From contig JADGAX010000007.1 in assembly GCA_015231795.1 (NCBI GenBank), positions 123,020-187,019 of the forward strand: a stretch of DNA of 64,000 bases. The letters are read 5' to 3'. The position numbers and the translations under genes are program-made. Shown in pieces: positions 36,105 through 44,240 of this stretch. Each line of letters opens with the position of its first letter. The first letter of the stretch is position 1. The notes beneath the pieces were generated by a model. The model searched no databases. It was given only the letters and a program-made list of their open reading frames with translations, and was not told the origin of the DNA. The DNA is from Alphaproteobacteria bacterium (GTDB taxonomy: Bacteria > Pseudomonadota > Alphaproteobacteria > Rhodospirillales > WMHbin7).

Positions 36105-38112
36105 CTGGCTTTAGATATCTTCTGACCGGAACCGGGTGATCGGGCAATTCGCGCCCCGCCATGCGGATAACCCCGGATCCTGACTGTTTGGCGCGGTACA
36201 TGGCCTGATCCGCCTGCTCCACCAGACGCGCCGCGTCCTCGGCGTCGCTGGGATACAAGCCAACGCCGATGCTGCATCCCACTTGGCATATATGGCCCTT
36301 GACCTGGATATCCTCCTTGACCCGTTCGATCAGGATGGTCGCCACCGAAAGCGCGTCATGGTCATGCTCGACGCCCGGCAGCAGCACCACGAATTCGTCG
36401 CCGCCGAAACGCGCCACGGTATCGGCCTCCCGCAAGGCGTCTTGCAATCTCTTGGCGATTTCGCATAACAGGATGTCGCCCGCCTCATGGCCCAATTCGT
36501 CATTGACCGGCTTGAACTTGTCCAGGTCGATGAAGAGAACGGCGGCTTTCTGCCCCGTACGTTTGGCGGTGGCCATGGCAACCTCCAGCCGGTCCATGAA
36601 CAAAGCGCGGTTGGGCAAGCCGGTCAGGGGATCGTGATGGGCCAGTTTCAGCAGGGCCTGCTCTTCCAACTTGCGGTCGGTGATGTCGGCGAAAATCTCG
36701 ATATAGTTTTGCAGCCGCCCCCGGTGGTCCGTGATGCGCCCGATGGTGACGAAGGCCGGAAAGGCCTCGCCGCCCTTGCGCCGGTTCCAGATTTCGCCTT
36801 GCCATTGCCCCTGATCGTCTACCTGCTTCCAGATCGCCTCCTCGCGTTCCGTCTCTTCCTGATGCGCCCTTAATGACCGCTCGCCTAGGCCTGTCAACTC
36901 GCCGGGCAGATAGCCGGTAATGTTGGAAGCGGATTGGTTGGCCGACAGGATATGCCGCTTGGGATCAAGGATCAGCACGGCGTCGTGCGTGACTTCCATG
37001 ACCTTGGCGGCTTGCTTCAGACGTTCGTCGGAACGAATGCGCGCCACCCGCATCGCAGCATAGCTGAGCGAAAGCACGGCGATCAGCAGCAGGGCGAAAC
37101 CATAGGCGGCGTGCAGTTCGAAATTGCGCTGGACAAGGCTGGCCAGCCGATCTTCCGGAATGTGCGATATCAGCCGCCATACGTAATTGGCTCCAGAAAT
37201 GCCACCTGTGGAAATCACGGCGTTGCCTTGATCCTTGTCGCCAAGAAAGGACGGCTGCAAGAGTGCGGAGCTGTACAGCCCCTGACTGGTGCTGACCTGA
37301 ACCTGCCCCGCTTTCATCCTGTCCCAGGCCTGCTTGTGCAGGTTGCTGAAACGTTTGCCGCCCTCCAGTTGAAAGCCCCATTCCTCATCCGGGCGCGGGC
37401 TGAGCAGCCAAAAGCCGTCGCCATTCACCAGCATCAACTCGCCTTGGATGCCAAAAGAAGCCTCGCGCAGTTTGTTCAGGAGATTTTGGGCCAGATAATT
37501 GACGACCAGCACCGCCCTGCGGTTGCCCTGGCGGTCGAAAACGGGGGTCGCCAAACGGATCGTGGGTTTTAAGGGGCGTTCGATCTCGCCATTCTCGACA
37601 TTCAAGTCCATGGGCGAAAGGAACACCTTGCCGCGGGCCAGATTGACGCTTTCCTGGAAGTAATAGCGCTGGGATTTGTCCTGCAGTTCCATCGCCGGGA
37701 CGACATGCGGCTGGCCGAAGCCGAAATTAACCCGAACCAACTCCTTGCCTTCCATGGACAGCAGGCGAATCTGGTCGTACAGGCGCTTGGTGCGGGCCAC
37801 CAGCAGGAAGTGGTTGTTCAACTCGCCAAGCGTCGCCACAGAGGGGCGTTCCAACCAGTCGAACAGCGCTTGATCGCTGGTCAGAAGGGTAATGTCGGTG
37901 GCGGTTTCATTTAGTAAGGCCTGGGTTGCGTTTCTGGCCGATTCGATGCGAATCGCCTCGCTTCTGTAAAGCGCCGTCAGGTTGTTGGATCGTTCAACCC
38001 ATGAATAGACGACAAGGAAAACGATAAGGGAAAGGGAAAAGGGGAGGAAGGCCGCTAAAAAATGGTGCAGCAATTCTGAGATATAAGGCCGCAATTCCTG
38101 AAGCCTGATCAT
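36097..38112 (-). CDS. Membrane diguanylate cyclase with Cache-type sensor and PAS domain
   Basis: 671 residues. Transmembrane helix 1 (about 16-36), a periplasmic double-Cache-like sensor (about 40-330, with FDRQGNRRAVLVVNYLAQ typical of dCache), helix 2 (about 338-360), a PAS domain (about 375-490, AVLILDPKRHILSANQSASNITGY with a PAC tail) and a GGDEF domain (about 500-655). The active loop is RFGGDEF and the RxxD site READ is intact. It ends eight bases inside the convergent di-iron cyclase gene. The ligand is unknown. Confidence 0.92.
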   Translation of the reverse strand: MIRLQELRPYISELLHHFLAAFLPFSLSLIVFLVVYSWVERSNNLTALYRSEAIRIESARNATQALLNETATDITLLTSDQALFDWLERPSVATLGELNNHFLLVARTKRLYDQIRLLSMEGKELVRVNFGFGQPHVVPAMELQDKSQRYYFQESVNLARGKVFLSPMDLNVENGEIERPLKPTIRLATPVFDRQGNRRAVLVVNYLAQNLLNKLREASFGIQGELMLVNGDGFWLLSPRPDEEWGFQLEGGKRFSNLHKQAWDRMKAGQVQVSTSQGLYSSALLQPSFLGDKDQGNAVISTGGISGANYVWRLISHIPEDRLASLVQRNFELHAAYGFALLLIAVLSLSYAAMRVARIRSDERLKQAAKVMEVTHDAVLILDPKRHILSANQSASNITGYLPGELTGLGERSLRAHQEETEREEAIWKQVDDQGQWQGEIWNRRKGGEAFPAFVTIGRITDHRGRLQNYIEIFADITDRKLEEQALLKLAHHDPLTGLPNRALFMDRLEVAMATAKRTGQKAAVLFIDLDKFKPVNDELGHEAGDILLCEIAKRLQDALREADTVARFGGDEFVVLLPGVEHDHDALSVATILIERVKEDIQVKGHICQVGCSIGVGLYPSDAEDAARLVEQADQAMYRAKQSGSGVIRMAGRELPDHPVPVRRYLKPVN

Positions 38113-38244
38113 GCCGACCCCCTACCAGGCCCCCACCCAAGTCTTGTAGGAGATTACACCTTCACTTAATCCGAGTGAAAGTTAAATATTCTTCCTTAAA
38201 GATATTTTTGCCTTCATCTTTAAAAGGGGAATTCAACCTCTTAT

Positions 38245-38616
38245 CTAAGCGGCTCGGTTCAGAATTCGGCTCATCCGCCGCTGGCGGCGGGCCAGCATGT
38301 CGGCATGTCTTTCGCTGGCGCGATGCTCTTCGGCCAGTGCCCTTAGCCGAGCCAGCATTTTTTGTTCCTTGACGGCCAGCACGCGCTCTTGCACCAGCCC
38401 GGCTTCGCCCAGGATCAGTCCCAGAATCAGAATCGGCCAGCCCGGCGATATTTCAAGCCACAGGCCGCCCACCGGCGCGGTTGCGCCCAGATGGTTTAGC
38501 AGCCCGCCGATGGTCAGACCCTGGTCCAGGTTTGGCAGGATCAGGCTGGCGGCGCTGACACCCAGCAGGGCGAGGCCGGTCAACAACAGGGGTGGGGAGA
38601 GGGCGATCAAACGCAC
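38245..38616 (-). CDS. Small membrane protein with basic helical tail, function unknown
   Basis: 123 residues I cannot assign. Two hydrophobic helices (about 7-27 and 57-75) flank a loop with GGLLNHLGATAPVGGLW. The C-terminal 45 residues (from about 78) are Arg/Glu-rich and helical, probably cytoplasmic coiled coil, ending RRQRRMSRILNRAA. It is monocistronic, between a leftward diguanylate cyclase and the divergent hydrogenase operon. Base composition and codon use match the neighbours, which supports a genuine gene. Confidence 0.6.
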   Translation of the reverse strand: MRLIALSPPLLLTGLALLGVSAASLILPNLDQGLTIGGLLNHLGATAPVGGLWLEISPGWPILILGLILGEAGLVQERVLAVKEQKMLARLRALAEEHRASERHADMLARRQRRMSRILNRAA

Positions 38617-38820
38617 GGCACACCTCGAGAAAAGAAGGACGCGGGGAATTTTCCAGCGTGTAAGCCGAGTATGACCTTTCTTCGAATTCCTTCAGTGACG
38701 AAGCGCACAGGACCTGCCCAATTGATATATAACTTTCATTATGCAAGGACATTTCCTGGATGCATTGCAAACCTTGCCGTGTCATAGTTTGCCCACATTC
38801 ATCCGCCCGCAGAGGTGTTC

Positions 38821-39930
38821 ATGCCGGACCGTCAGGCCGTTATAGATCGCAATGATCTCGGCACGTTATTCACGCTTCTGGCCGATGAGGGCTATCAGAC
38901 GATCGGCCCCAAGCTGTATGACGGCGCCATCGTCTACGCCCCCATTTCATCGCCAGAAGAATTGCCGAAAGGGATTGGAGACGAGGAGGAAGGCGGTCAT
39001 TACCGTCTGACCCAGCGTGGCGACGCCAAGCTGTTTGGCCACACAAAACCCGTGCAGGGATTGAAGGCGCATCTGTATCCAGCGCGCCAGAAACTATGGT
39101 CGGCGGAAAAGGCCGGTCACGGCTTTCGCGTGGTCAAGGATGCGGCCCCGCAGCCCCGTTACGCCTTCATCGGCGTGCGCGCCTGCGAATTGTCGGCCAT
39201 GCTGGTGCAAGACCGGGTGTTCGAGGGCGGCCCCTATGTCGATAAGGGCTATGCCGAGCGCCGCAAGAACTGCCTGATCGTCCTGGTCACCTGCGATCAT
39301 GCGGGCAATGCCTGTTTTTGCGCTTCGCAGGGCACGGGACCGGACGCTGCTGAAGGATACGATCTCAAGCTGGCGGAAGTCGTCGATGGTGCCCGCCATG
39401 TTTTCGTGGCCGAGGCGGGCAGCGACAAGGGCCGCGCCATTCTGTCCAAGCTGGCCAAGCAAGACGCCCAGGCAGGCGATCTCAAGGCCGCTGCGGCAAA
39501 TCTCGAAGCCGCCGCCAAGGGACAGAAGCGGGCCATGATCGCAGGCGTGGCCGAGCTTTTGGCGGCCAAGCTGGAAAGCCCGCATTGGGAAGACGTGGCC
39601 AAGCGCTGCATGTCTTGCGGCAATTGCACCATGGTTTGCCCCACCTGTTTTTGCTCGACCATGGAGGATGCGACCGATCTTTCAGGCCTGAGGGCCGAGC
39701 GGACGCGCAAATGGGGCAGCTGCTTTAGCATCGATTATTCCTACATCCATGGCGGGCCGGTGCGAAATACCGCCGGGGCGCGCTATCGACAATGGATGAC
39801 ACATAAACTTTCCCATTGGGTTGAGCAGTTCGGCGTTTCGGGCTGCGTTGGATGCGGGCGTTGCATCATCTGGTGCCCGGTGGGAATCGACATCACGGCC
39901 GAAGCCAAGGCCATCGAGAGGGGAGCGTAA
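38821..39930 (+). CDS. hydB: Group 3b [NiFe]-hydrogenase beta subunit (iron-sulfur)
   Basis: 369-residue iron-sulfur subunit of the soluble NAD(P)-linked (sulf)hydrogenase. Two [4Fe-4S] motifs are visible: [16 protein letters not shown] near residues 263-278 and [15 protein letters not shown] near 341-355, and an additional Cys-rich stretch ([19 protein letters not shown]) lies in the middle, as in anaerobic sulfite reductase A-like proteins. It passes electrons between the small subunit and the flavin subunit. First gene of a six-gene operon. The ATG at 38821 follows AGAGG closely. A lone TTGAT half-site at 38722 is too weak to call an FNR box. Confidence 0.92.
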   Translation: MPDRQAVIDRNDLGTLFTLLADEGYQTIGPKLYDGAIVYAPISSPEELPKGIGDEEEGGHYRLTQRGDAKLFGHTKPVQGLKAHLYPARQKLWSAEKAGHGFRVVKDAAPQPRYAFIGVRACELSAMLVQDRVFEGGPYVDKGYAERRKNCLIVLVTCDHAGNACFCASQGTGPDAAEGYDLKLAEVVDGARHVFVAEAGSDKGRAILSKLAKQDAQAGDLKAAAANLEAAAKGQKRAMIAGVAELLAAKLESPHWEDVAKRCMSCGNCTMVCPTCFCSTMEDATDLSGLRAERTRKWGSCFSIDYSYIHGGPVRNTAGARYRQWMTHKLSHWVEQFGVSGCVGCGRCIIWCPVGIDITAEAKAIERGA

Positions 39931-39934
39931 CGTC

Positions 39935-40411
39935 ATGGTGCAGGTGGACAATCTGGGCCGCGTCCTGGAAGAACATCCCTTTGCCCAGGGGCTGGAGCCG
40001 GCGCTGAAGGAACTGATGATCGGCTGCGCCGCCAATGAGCGGTTCGAGGCGGGGCAGTTCCTGTTCCGCGAAGGCGGCGACGCCAAGAAATTCTATCTCG
40101 TCCGTTCGGGCGTGGTGGCGGTCGAGGTGCATGCGCCCGGGCGTCAGGCACTGACCGTCGAAACGGTGGACGATGGCGGCGTTCTGGGCTGGTCGTGGCT
40201 GGTGCCGCCCCACAAATGGACCTTCGACGCCAGGGCGCAGACCTTGGTGCGCGCCCTGTCCTTCGACACCACCTGCCTGATGCGCAAAATGGATAGCGAT
40301 CCGATCCTGGGCTATCAGGTCTTGAAGCGTTTCGTGCCCGTGATGGCGCATCGTCTGCACGCGGCCCGCATGCAGATGTTCGATCTTTACGGCCCGGGCA
40401 AGAAGGGGTGA
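39935..40411 (+). CDS. Cyclic-nucleotide-binding-domain protein in the hydrogenase operon
   Basis: 158 residues comprising one Crp-type cNMP-binding beta-roll (about 35-125: FEAGQFLFREGGDAKKFYLVRSGVVAVEV, then ETVDDGGVLGWSWLVPP) and a short C-terminal helix. There is no helix-turn-helix, so it is not a transcription factor. Phosphate-binding cassette residues differ from Crp, so cNMP binding is doubtful. It starts four bases after hydB and ends five bases before hydG. Similar single-domain proteins occur in group 3b clusters, which suggests a regulatory or assembly role on the enzyme; this is inference. Confidence 0.85.
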   Translation: MVQVDNLGRVLEEHPFAQGLEPALKELMIGCAANERFEAGQFLFREGGDAKKFYLVRSGVVAVEVHAPGRQALTVETVDDGGVLGWSWLVPPHKWTFDARAQTLVRALSFDTTCLMRKMDSDPILGYQVLKRFVPVMAHRLHAARMQMFDLYGPGKKG

Positions 40412-40415
40412 TGGC

Positions 40416-41261
40416 ATGAACGTTGCCATGCAACAACTGGCCGATCCCATGGACATCCGGCCCTTCCGCATCGAAAAGATACGCAAGGAACTGGCTGATA
40501 CCTTCACCATGGAACTGGTGCCCGAGGGCGGCGGAAGTTTTGCCTTCAAGCCCGGACAGTTCAATATGCTTTACACTTTCGGCGCGGGTGAGGTGCCGAT
40601 CAGCATTTCCGGCGATCCCGCCGATCCGTCGAAGCTGGTCCACACCATCAGGCGCGTTGGCTCCATCACCCAGGCCATCGGCAATCTGTCAGAGGGCATG
40701 GCGGTCGGCGTGCGCGGCCCCTTCGGAACGCCCTGGCCGGTCGAGGAAGCCTTCGGCTCGGATCTGGTGATCCTGGCCGGCGGTTTGGGTCTCGCCCCCT
40801 TGCGCCCCGCCATCTATATGGCGCTGGCCAATCGTCATCGCTTCGGCAAGGTCGTGCTGTTGTACGGTTCCCGTTCGCCTGCGGAAATCCTGTTCCCCAA
40901 GGAACTGGAAAAGTGGCGCGGCCGTTTCGACACCAAGGTGCGTGTGACCGTGGATCGGGCCGAACCGGGCTGGGGCGGCCATGTCGGCGTTGTGACCAAG
41001 CTGGTGACCGGCGCCGGTTTCGATCCCATGCATACCGTTGCCTTCGTTTGCGGTCCCGAGATCATGATGCGCTATGGCATTCAGGCGCTTGAACAGGCGG
41101 GCATCGATTCCTCGTCGATCTATGTTTCGATGGAGCGCAACATGAAATGCGGCATCGGCCTTTGCGGCCATTGTCAGTGGGGCGCCCCCTTCGTCTGCAA
41201 GGACGGACCGGTGTTTCGCTTCGACGAAGTGGCGGACGCCTTCAAGGTGCGGGAGCTGTAG
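40416..41261 (+). CDS. hydG: Group 3b hydrogenase gamma subunit (FAD/NAD(P)-binding)
   Basis: 281-residue ferredoxin-NADP reductase-like subunit that exchanges electrons with NAD(P)H. Features: an FAD-binding barrel (to about residue 105, [21 protein letters not shown]), a nucleotide-binding half ([17 protein letters not shown] near 118-134), and a C-terminal [2Fe-2S] group [17 protein letters not shown] near 246-262, as in dihydroorotate dehydrogenase electron-transfer subunits. Start ATG is five bases after the preceding stop. Cofactor preference (NADH or NADPH) cannot be settled by eye. Confidence 0.94.
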   Translation: MNVAMQQLADPMDIRPFRIEKIRKELADTFTMELVPEGGGSFAFKPGQFNMLYTFGAGEVPISISGDPADPSKLVHTIRRVGSITQAIGNLSEGMAVGVRGPFGTPWPVEEAFGSDLVILAGGLGLAPLRPAIYMALANRHRFGKVVLLYGSRSPAEILFPKELEKWRGRFDTKVRVTVDRAEPGWGGHVGVVTKLVTGAGFDPMHTVAFVCGPEIMMRYGIQALEQAGIDSSSIYVSMERNMKCGIGLCGHCQWGAPFVCKDGPVFRFDEVADAFKVREL

Positions 41262-41263
41262 AC

Positions 41264-42043
41264 ATGAGCGCACGTGAAAAACCACGCCTTGGCGTTTTCA
41301 AGTTTTCCAGTTGCGACGGCTGTCAGCTGTCGCTTCTGGATTGCGAACTGGAATTGCTGGCGGTGACCGACGCCGTCGAGATCGCCTATTTTCTGGAAGC
41401 GACGCGCAAGGACATGAAAGGCCCGTTCGATGTGGTGCTGGTCGAAGGATCGATCACCACGCCGCATGAAGCCGAACTGATCCGCCAGATCAGAAAATCC
41501 GCCAAGGTGCTGATCACCATCGGCGCCTGCGCCACGTCGGGCGGCATTCAGGCCCTGCGCAATTTCGCCGACGTCAACGGCTTCCTGGACATCGTTTACG
41601 CCCGCCCCGATTACATCGAAACCCTGGATACGGCCACCCCGATCGCCGATCACGTCCAGGTCGATTTCGAACTGCGCGGCTGCCCGATCAACAAATACCA
41701 GTTGCTGGAAGTGCTGAACGCCTTCCTCAATCACCGCAAGCCTAACATTCCAAACTATGCCGAATGCATCGAGTGCAAGCAGCGCGGCACTGTCTGCGTG
41801 ATGGTGGCCAAGGGCGTGGCCTGCCTGGGGCCTGTCACGCAAGCTGGTTGCGGCGGTTTGTGTCCGGCGTCGCATCGCGGCTGTTTCGGCTGCTTCGGGC
41901 CGATGGAATCCCCCAATACGACGGCGCTTGCCGACAGGTTCCTGAACGAACTGGGCCAGGACAAGGGAACCGTTCTCAGGGCCTTCCGCAGCTTCAACGC
42001 CAATGCGCCCGCCTTCCGCGAGGAGAGCCTGAAACATGAGTAA
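41264..42043 (+). CDS. hydD: Group 3b [NiFe]-hydrogenase small (delta) subunit
   Basis: 259 residues, a short small subunit without a Tat signal, as expected for cytoplasmic group 3 enzymes. The proximal cluster motif [12 protein letters not shown] lies at residues 13-24, with GACATSGG near 85. Later cysteines ([37 protein letters not shown]) supply the remaining clusters. It starts two bases after hydG and overlaps hydA by eight bases. It relays electrons from the NiFe site to HydB/HydG. Confidence 0.95.
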   Translation: MSAREKPRLGVFKFSSCDGCQLSLLDCELELLAVTDAVEIAYFLEATRKDMKGPFDVVLVEGSITTPHEAELIRQIRKSAKVLITIGACATSGGIQALRNFADVNGFLDIVYARPDYIETLDTATPIADHVQVDFELRGCPINKYQLLEVLNAFLNHRKPNIPNYAECIECKQRGTVCVMVAKGVACLGPVTQAGCGGLCPASHRGCFGCFGPMESPNTTALADRFLNELGQDKGTVLRAFRSFNANAPAFREESLKHE

Positions 42044-43331
42044 CCGTGTCATCAAGGTCGATGCGCTGGCCCGCGTCGAGGGCGAAGGGTCGCTCTATGT
42101 GCGCGTCAAGGACAATGAGATCAAGGAAGTCCGCTTCGGCATCTTCGAGCCGCCGCGCTTCTTCGAAGCGTTCTTGCAAGGCCGTCACTTCATGGAAGTG
42201 CCAGACATCACGGCCCGCATATGCGGCATCTGCCCGATCGCCTATCAGATGGGCGCCATTCAGGCGATGGAAAACGCTTTCGGCGTCGAAGTTCCCGGCC
42301 CCATCCGCGATTTGCGCCGCCTGATCTATTGCGGCGAGTGGATCGAAAGCCATGCGCTGCATGTCTACATGTTGCACGCTCCCGATTTCCTTGGCCTGTC
42401 AGACGCCATTCAGCTTGCGAAGTCGAATCGCGATCTGGTGCAAAAGGCGTTGCGCCTGAAAAAGATCGGCAACGATCTGTTGGAAGCCGTGGGCGGCGGT
42501 CGCGCCATTCATCCGGTCAATATGCGGGTCGGCGGTTTCTTCCGCACGCCGCGCAAGGCCGAAATCCGGGCGCTGATTCCCGATCTGGAATGGGCCATTC
42601 AGGCCAGCCACGACACGATTCGCCTGGTCGGCGGCTTCAATTTCCCGGATATCGAGCAGAACTACACCTTCGTTTCCCTGCGCCATGACCGCGAATACGC
42701 CATCCATGAAGGGCGCGTGGTTTCTAATCGCGGGCTTGACATCGGCCTGCCCGAATTCCTGGACCATTTCGACGAGGAACATGTCAAACATTCGAACGCG
42801 CTGCATGGTTTCCAGAAGCCAGGCAAGCAGCCCTATCATGTCGGTCCCCTGGCCCGCTATGCGATCAATTACGACCGCTTGCATCCGGAGACGCTGAGCG
42901 CCGCCAAGTCGGCGGGCCTTGGCCCGGTGGTGCGCAATCCCTTCCAGAGCATCGTGGTTCGCTCGCTTGAGATCCTGCAGGTCTGCCTGGATGCGCTGAC
43001 CATCGCCAAGAATTACGAAGAACCTGATCAACCCCATACCGAACCTGTGGTCAGGGCCGCCGTCGGCTACGGCGCCACGGAAGCACCGCGCGGGCTTTGC
43101 TTCCACCGCTACGAAATCGACGATCAGGGGCTGGTCAAAACGGCGCGCATCATGCCGCCGACGGCGCAGAACCAGAAGATTATCGAAAGCGATCTTTGGA
43201 AGGTGGTGGCGGCGCATCTGTCGCTGCCTGACGAAGATTTGAAATGGCGTTGCGAGCAGGCGATTCGCAATTACGATCCCTGCATTTCATGCGCGACCCA
43301 TTTTCTGAAGCTGACCGTTGACCGCGAATGA
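42036..43331 (+). CDS. hydA: Group 3b [NiFe]-hydrogenase large (alpha) subunit
   Basis: 431-residue catalytic subunit with both NiFe ligand motifs: N-terminal [11 protein letters not shown] (near residue 62) and C-terminal DPCISCATH (near 414-422). It combines H2 with electron transfer to NAD(P)+. The residue after the first CxxC is followed by Tyr where many hydrogenases have His in RxCGxCxxxH; I believe this varies in group 3b, but it should be checked. A nine-residue tail FLKLTVDRE follows the last motif and is presumably removed by the downstream protease after nickel insertion. No hyp genes are in the window. Confidence 0.95.
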   Translation: MSNRVIKVDALARVEGEGSLYVRVKDNEIKEVRFGIFEPPRFFEAFLQGRHFMEVPDITARICGICPIAYQMGAIQAMENAFGVEVPGPIRDLRRLIYCGEWIESHALHVYMLHAPDFLGLSDAIQLAKSNRDLVQKALRLKKIGNDLLEAVGGGRAIHPVNMRVGGFFRTPRKAEIRALIPDLEWAIQASHDTIRLVGGFNFPDIEQNYTFVSLRHDREYAIHEGRVVSNRGLDIGLPEFLDHFDEEHVKHSNALHGFQKPGKQPYHVGPLARYAINYDRLHPETLSAAKSAGLGPVVRNPFQSIVVRSLEILQVCLDALTIAKNYEEPDQPHTEPVVRAAVGYGATEAPRGLCFHRYEIDDQGLVKTARIMPPTAQNQKIIESDLWKVVAAHLSLPDEDLKWRCEQAIRNYDPCISCATHFLKLTVDRE

Positions 43332-43782
43332 CGCCCTGATCATCGGAGTCGGCAACGAATTCAGGCGCGACGATTCTCTTGGCCTGCAGGTGGCCGCGCG
43401 GATCGAGGCCAGAAATCTTCCCGGCGTCGAGGTTCTGACCCACCATGGCGAGGGAACCGGCCTGATGAGCCTGTGGCGGGGCCGCTCGCTTGTCGTCGTC
43501 ATCGATGCGGTTTCCTCGGGCCAGGACGGCGGAACCCTGCATGTCGTCAACACAAGGCTGGAGCCGATTCCCGCTGGCTGGACCCTTTTTTCCAGCCATG
43601 CTTTCGGCCTGGCTGAAGCGGTCGAGCTGTCTCGCGATTTGGATGAGTTGCCGCCCGCCTTGTGGATCGTAGGTCTGGAAGGCAAGGATTTCTCGCATGG
43701 TCAAGAGCTTAGCTCAGAAGTCGCCCATGCCCTGGAGAGTGCCGTCACAAAGGTTATAGAACTCGTCAGTCCCATGGCATGA
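43318..43782 (+). CDS. Hydrogenase maturation protease
   Basis: 154-residue HyaD/HycI-type endopeptidase that trims the C-terminus of the hydrogenase large subunit. The family metal-binding pattern is present: GVGNEFRRDDSLG (Gly, Asn, Glu, Asp near residues 11-21), VVIDAVSSGQDGG around Asp60 and the later SSHAFGLAEAVEL His. The start must be a TTG at 43318, giving a 14-base overlap with hydA; no ATG or GTG is suitably placed. Last gene of the hydrogenase operon; the receiver gene follows after 50 bp. Confidence 0.9.
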   Translation: MTANDALIIGVGNEFRRDDSLGLQVAARIEARNLPGVEVLTHHGEGTGLMSLWRGRSLVVVIDAVSSGQDGGTLHVVNTRLEPIPAGWTLFSSHAFGLAEAVELSRDLDELPPALWIVGLEGKDFSHGQELSSEVAHALESAVTKVIELVSPMA

Positions 43783-43832
43783 CAGGCTTGTGACAACCTG
43801 ATAAAACTAGCCGTCGCAACCACGGGATCGAT

Positions 43833-44240
43833 ATGCAAACGCGTCTGGGCGATCTGAAGATATTGCTGGTGGATGACGAGGAATTCGTCCGCGCCATCAT
43901 GCGCCGGATGCTGCATTCCTTTGGCATTCAGGTTATCGAAGAGGCGGGAGACGGTCAGGCGGCGCTGGAGCTGATGCAGACATTCCTTCCCGATCTTGCC
44001 TTCGTCGATTTGTCGATGGAACCCATGGATGGGCGGGAATTGTTGCGCAGCATGCGTACTCATGTCCGGCCCGATCTGCGCAATGTGCCGGTCTTTATTC
44101 TTACGCTTAATTCGGATGCCGATATGATCAAGCAGGTTGTCCCCATGGGCGTGGAAGGCTACCTTGTGAAACCGGTGGCGCCAGACGCCTTGCGGGCAAA
44201 AATCTTGCAGGCAGTTGGCATTGAAGGAGTTGTGAAGTGA
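43833..44240 (+). CDS. CheY-like single-domain response regulator
   Basis: 135 residues, a receiver domain only. Acidic pocket Asp14-Asp15, phospho-acceptor Asp59 (AFVDLSMEPMDG), Thr in FILTLN and Lys in GYLVKPV near 115 are intact, so it should be phosphorylated. There is no output domain. It overlaps the following CBS-PAS-GGDEF-EAL gene by four bases, so its likely partner is that c-di-GMP enzyme rather than the flagellar motor. It follows the hydrogenase maturation protease on the same strand. The cognate kinase is not visible nearby. Confidence 0.92.
   Translation: MQTRLGDLKILLVDDEEFVRAIMRRMLHSFGIQVIEEAGDGQAALELMQTFLPDLAFVDLSMEPMDGRELLRSMRTHVRPDLRNVPVFILTLNSDADMIKQVVPMGVEGYLVKPVAPDALRAKILQAVGIEGVVK

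Noticed and set aside
38722..38735. FNR box upstream of the hydrogenase operon
   Set aside because: TTGAT is followed by ATAT and AACTT; only one half-site fits the dyad, so it is not called.
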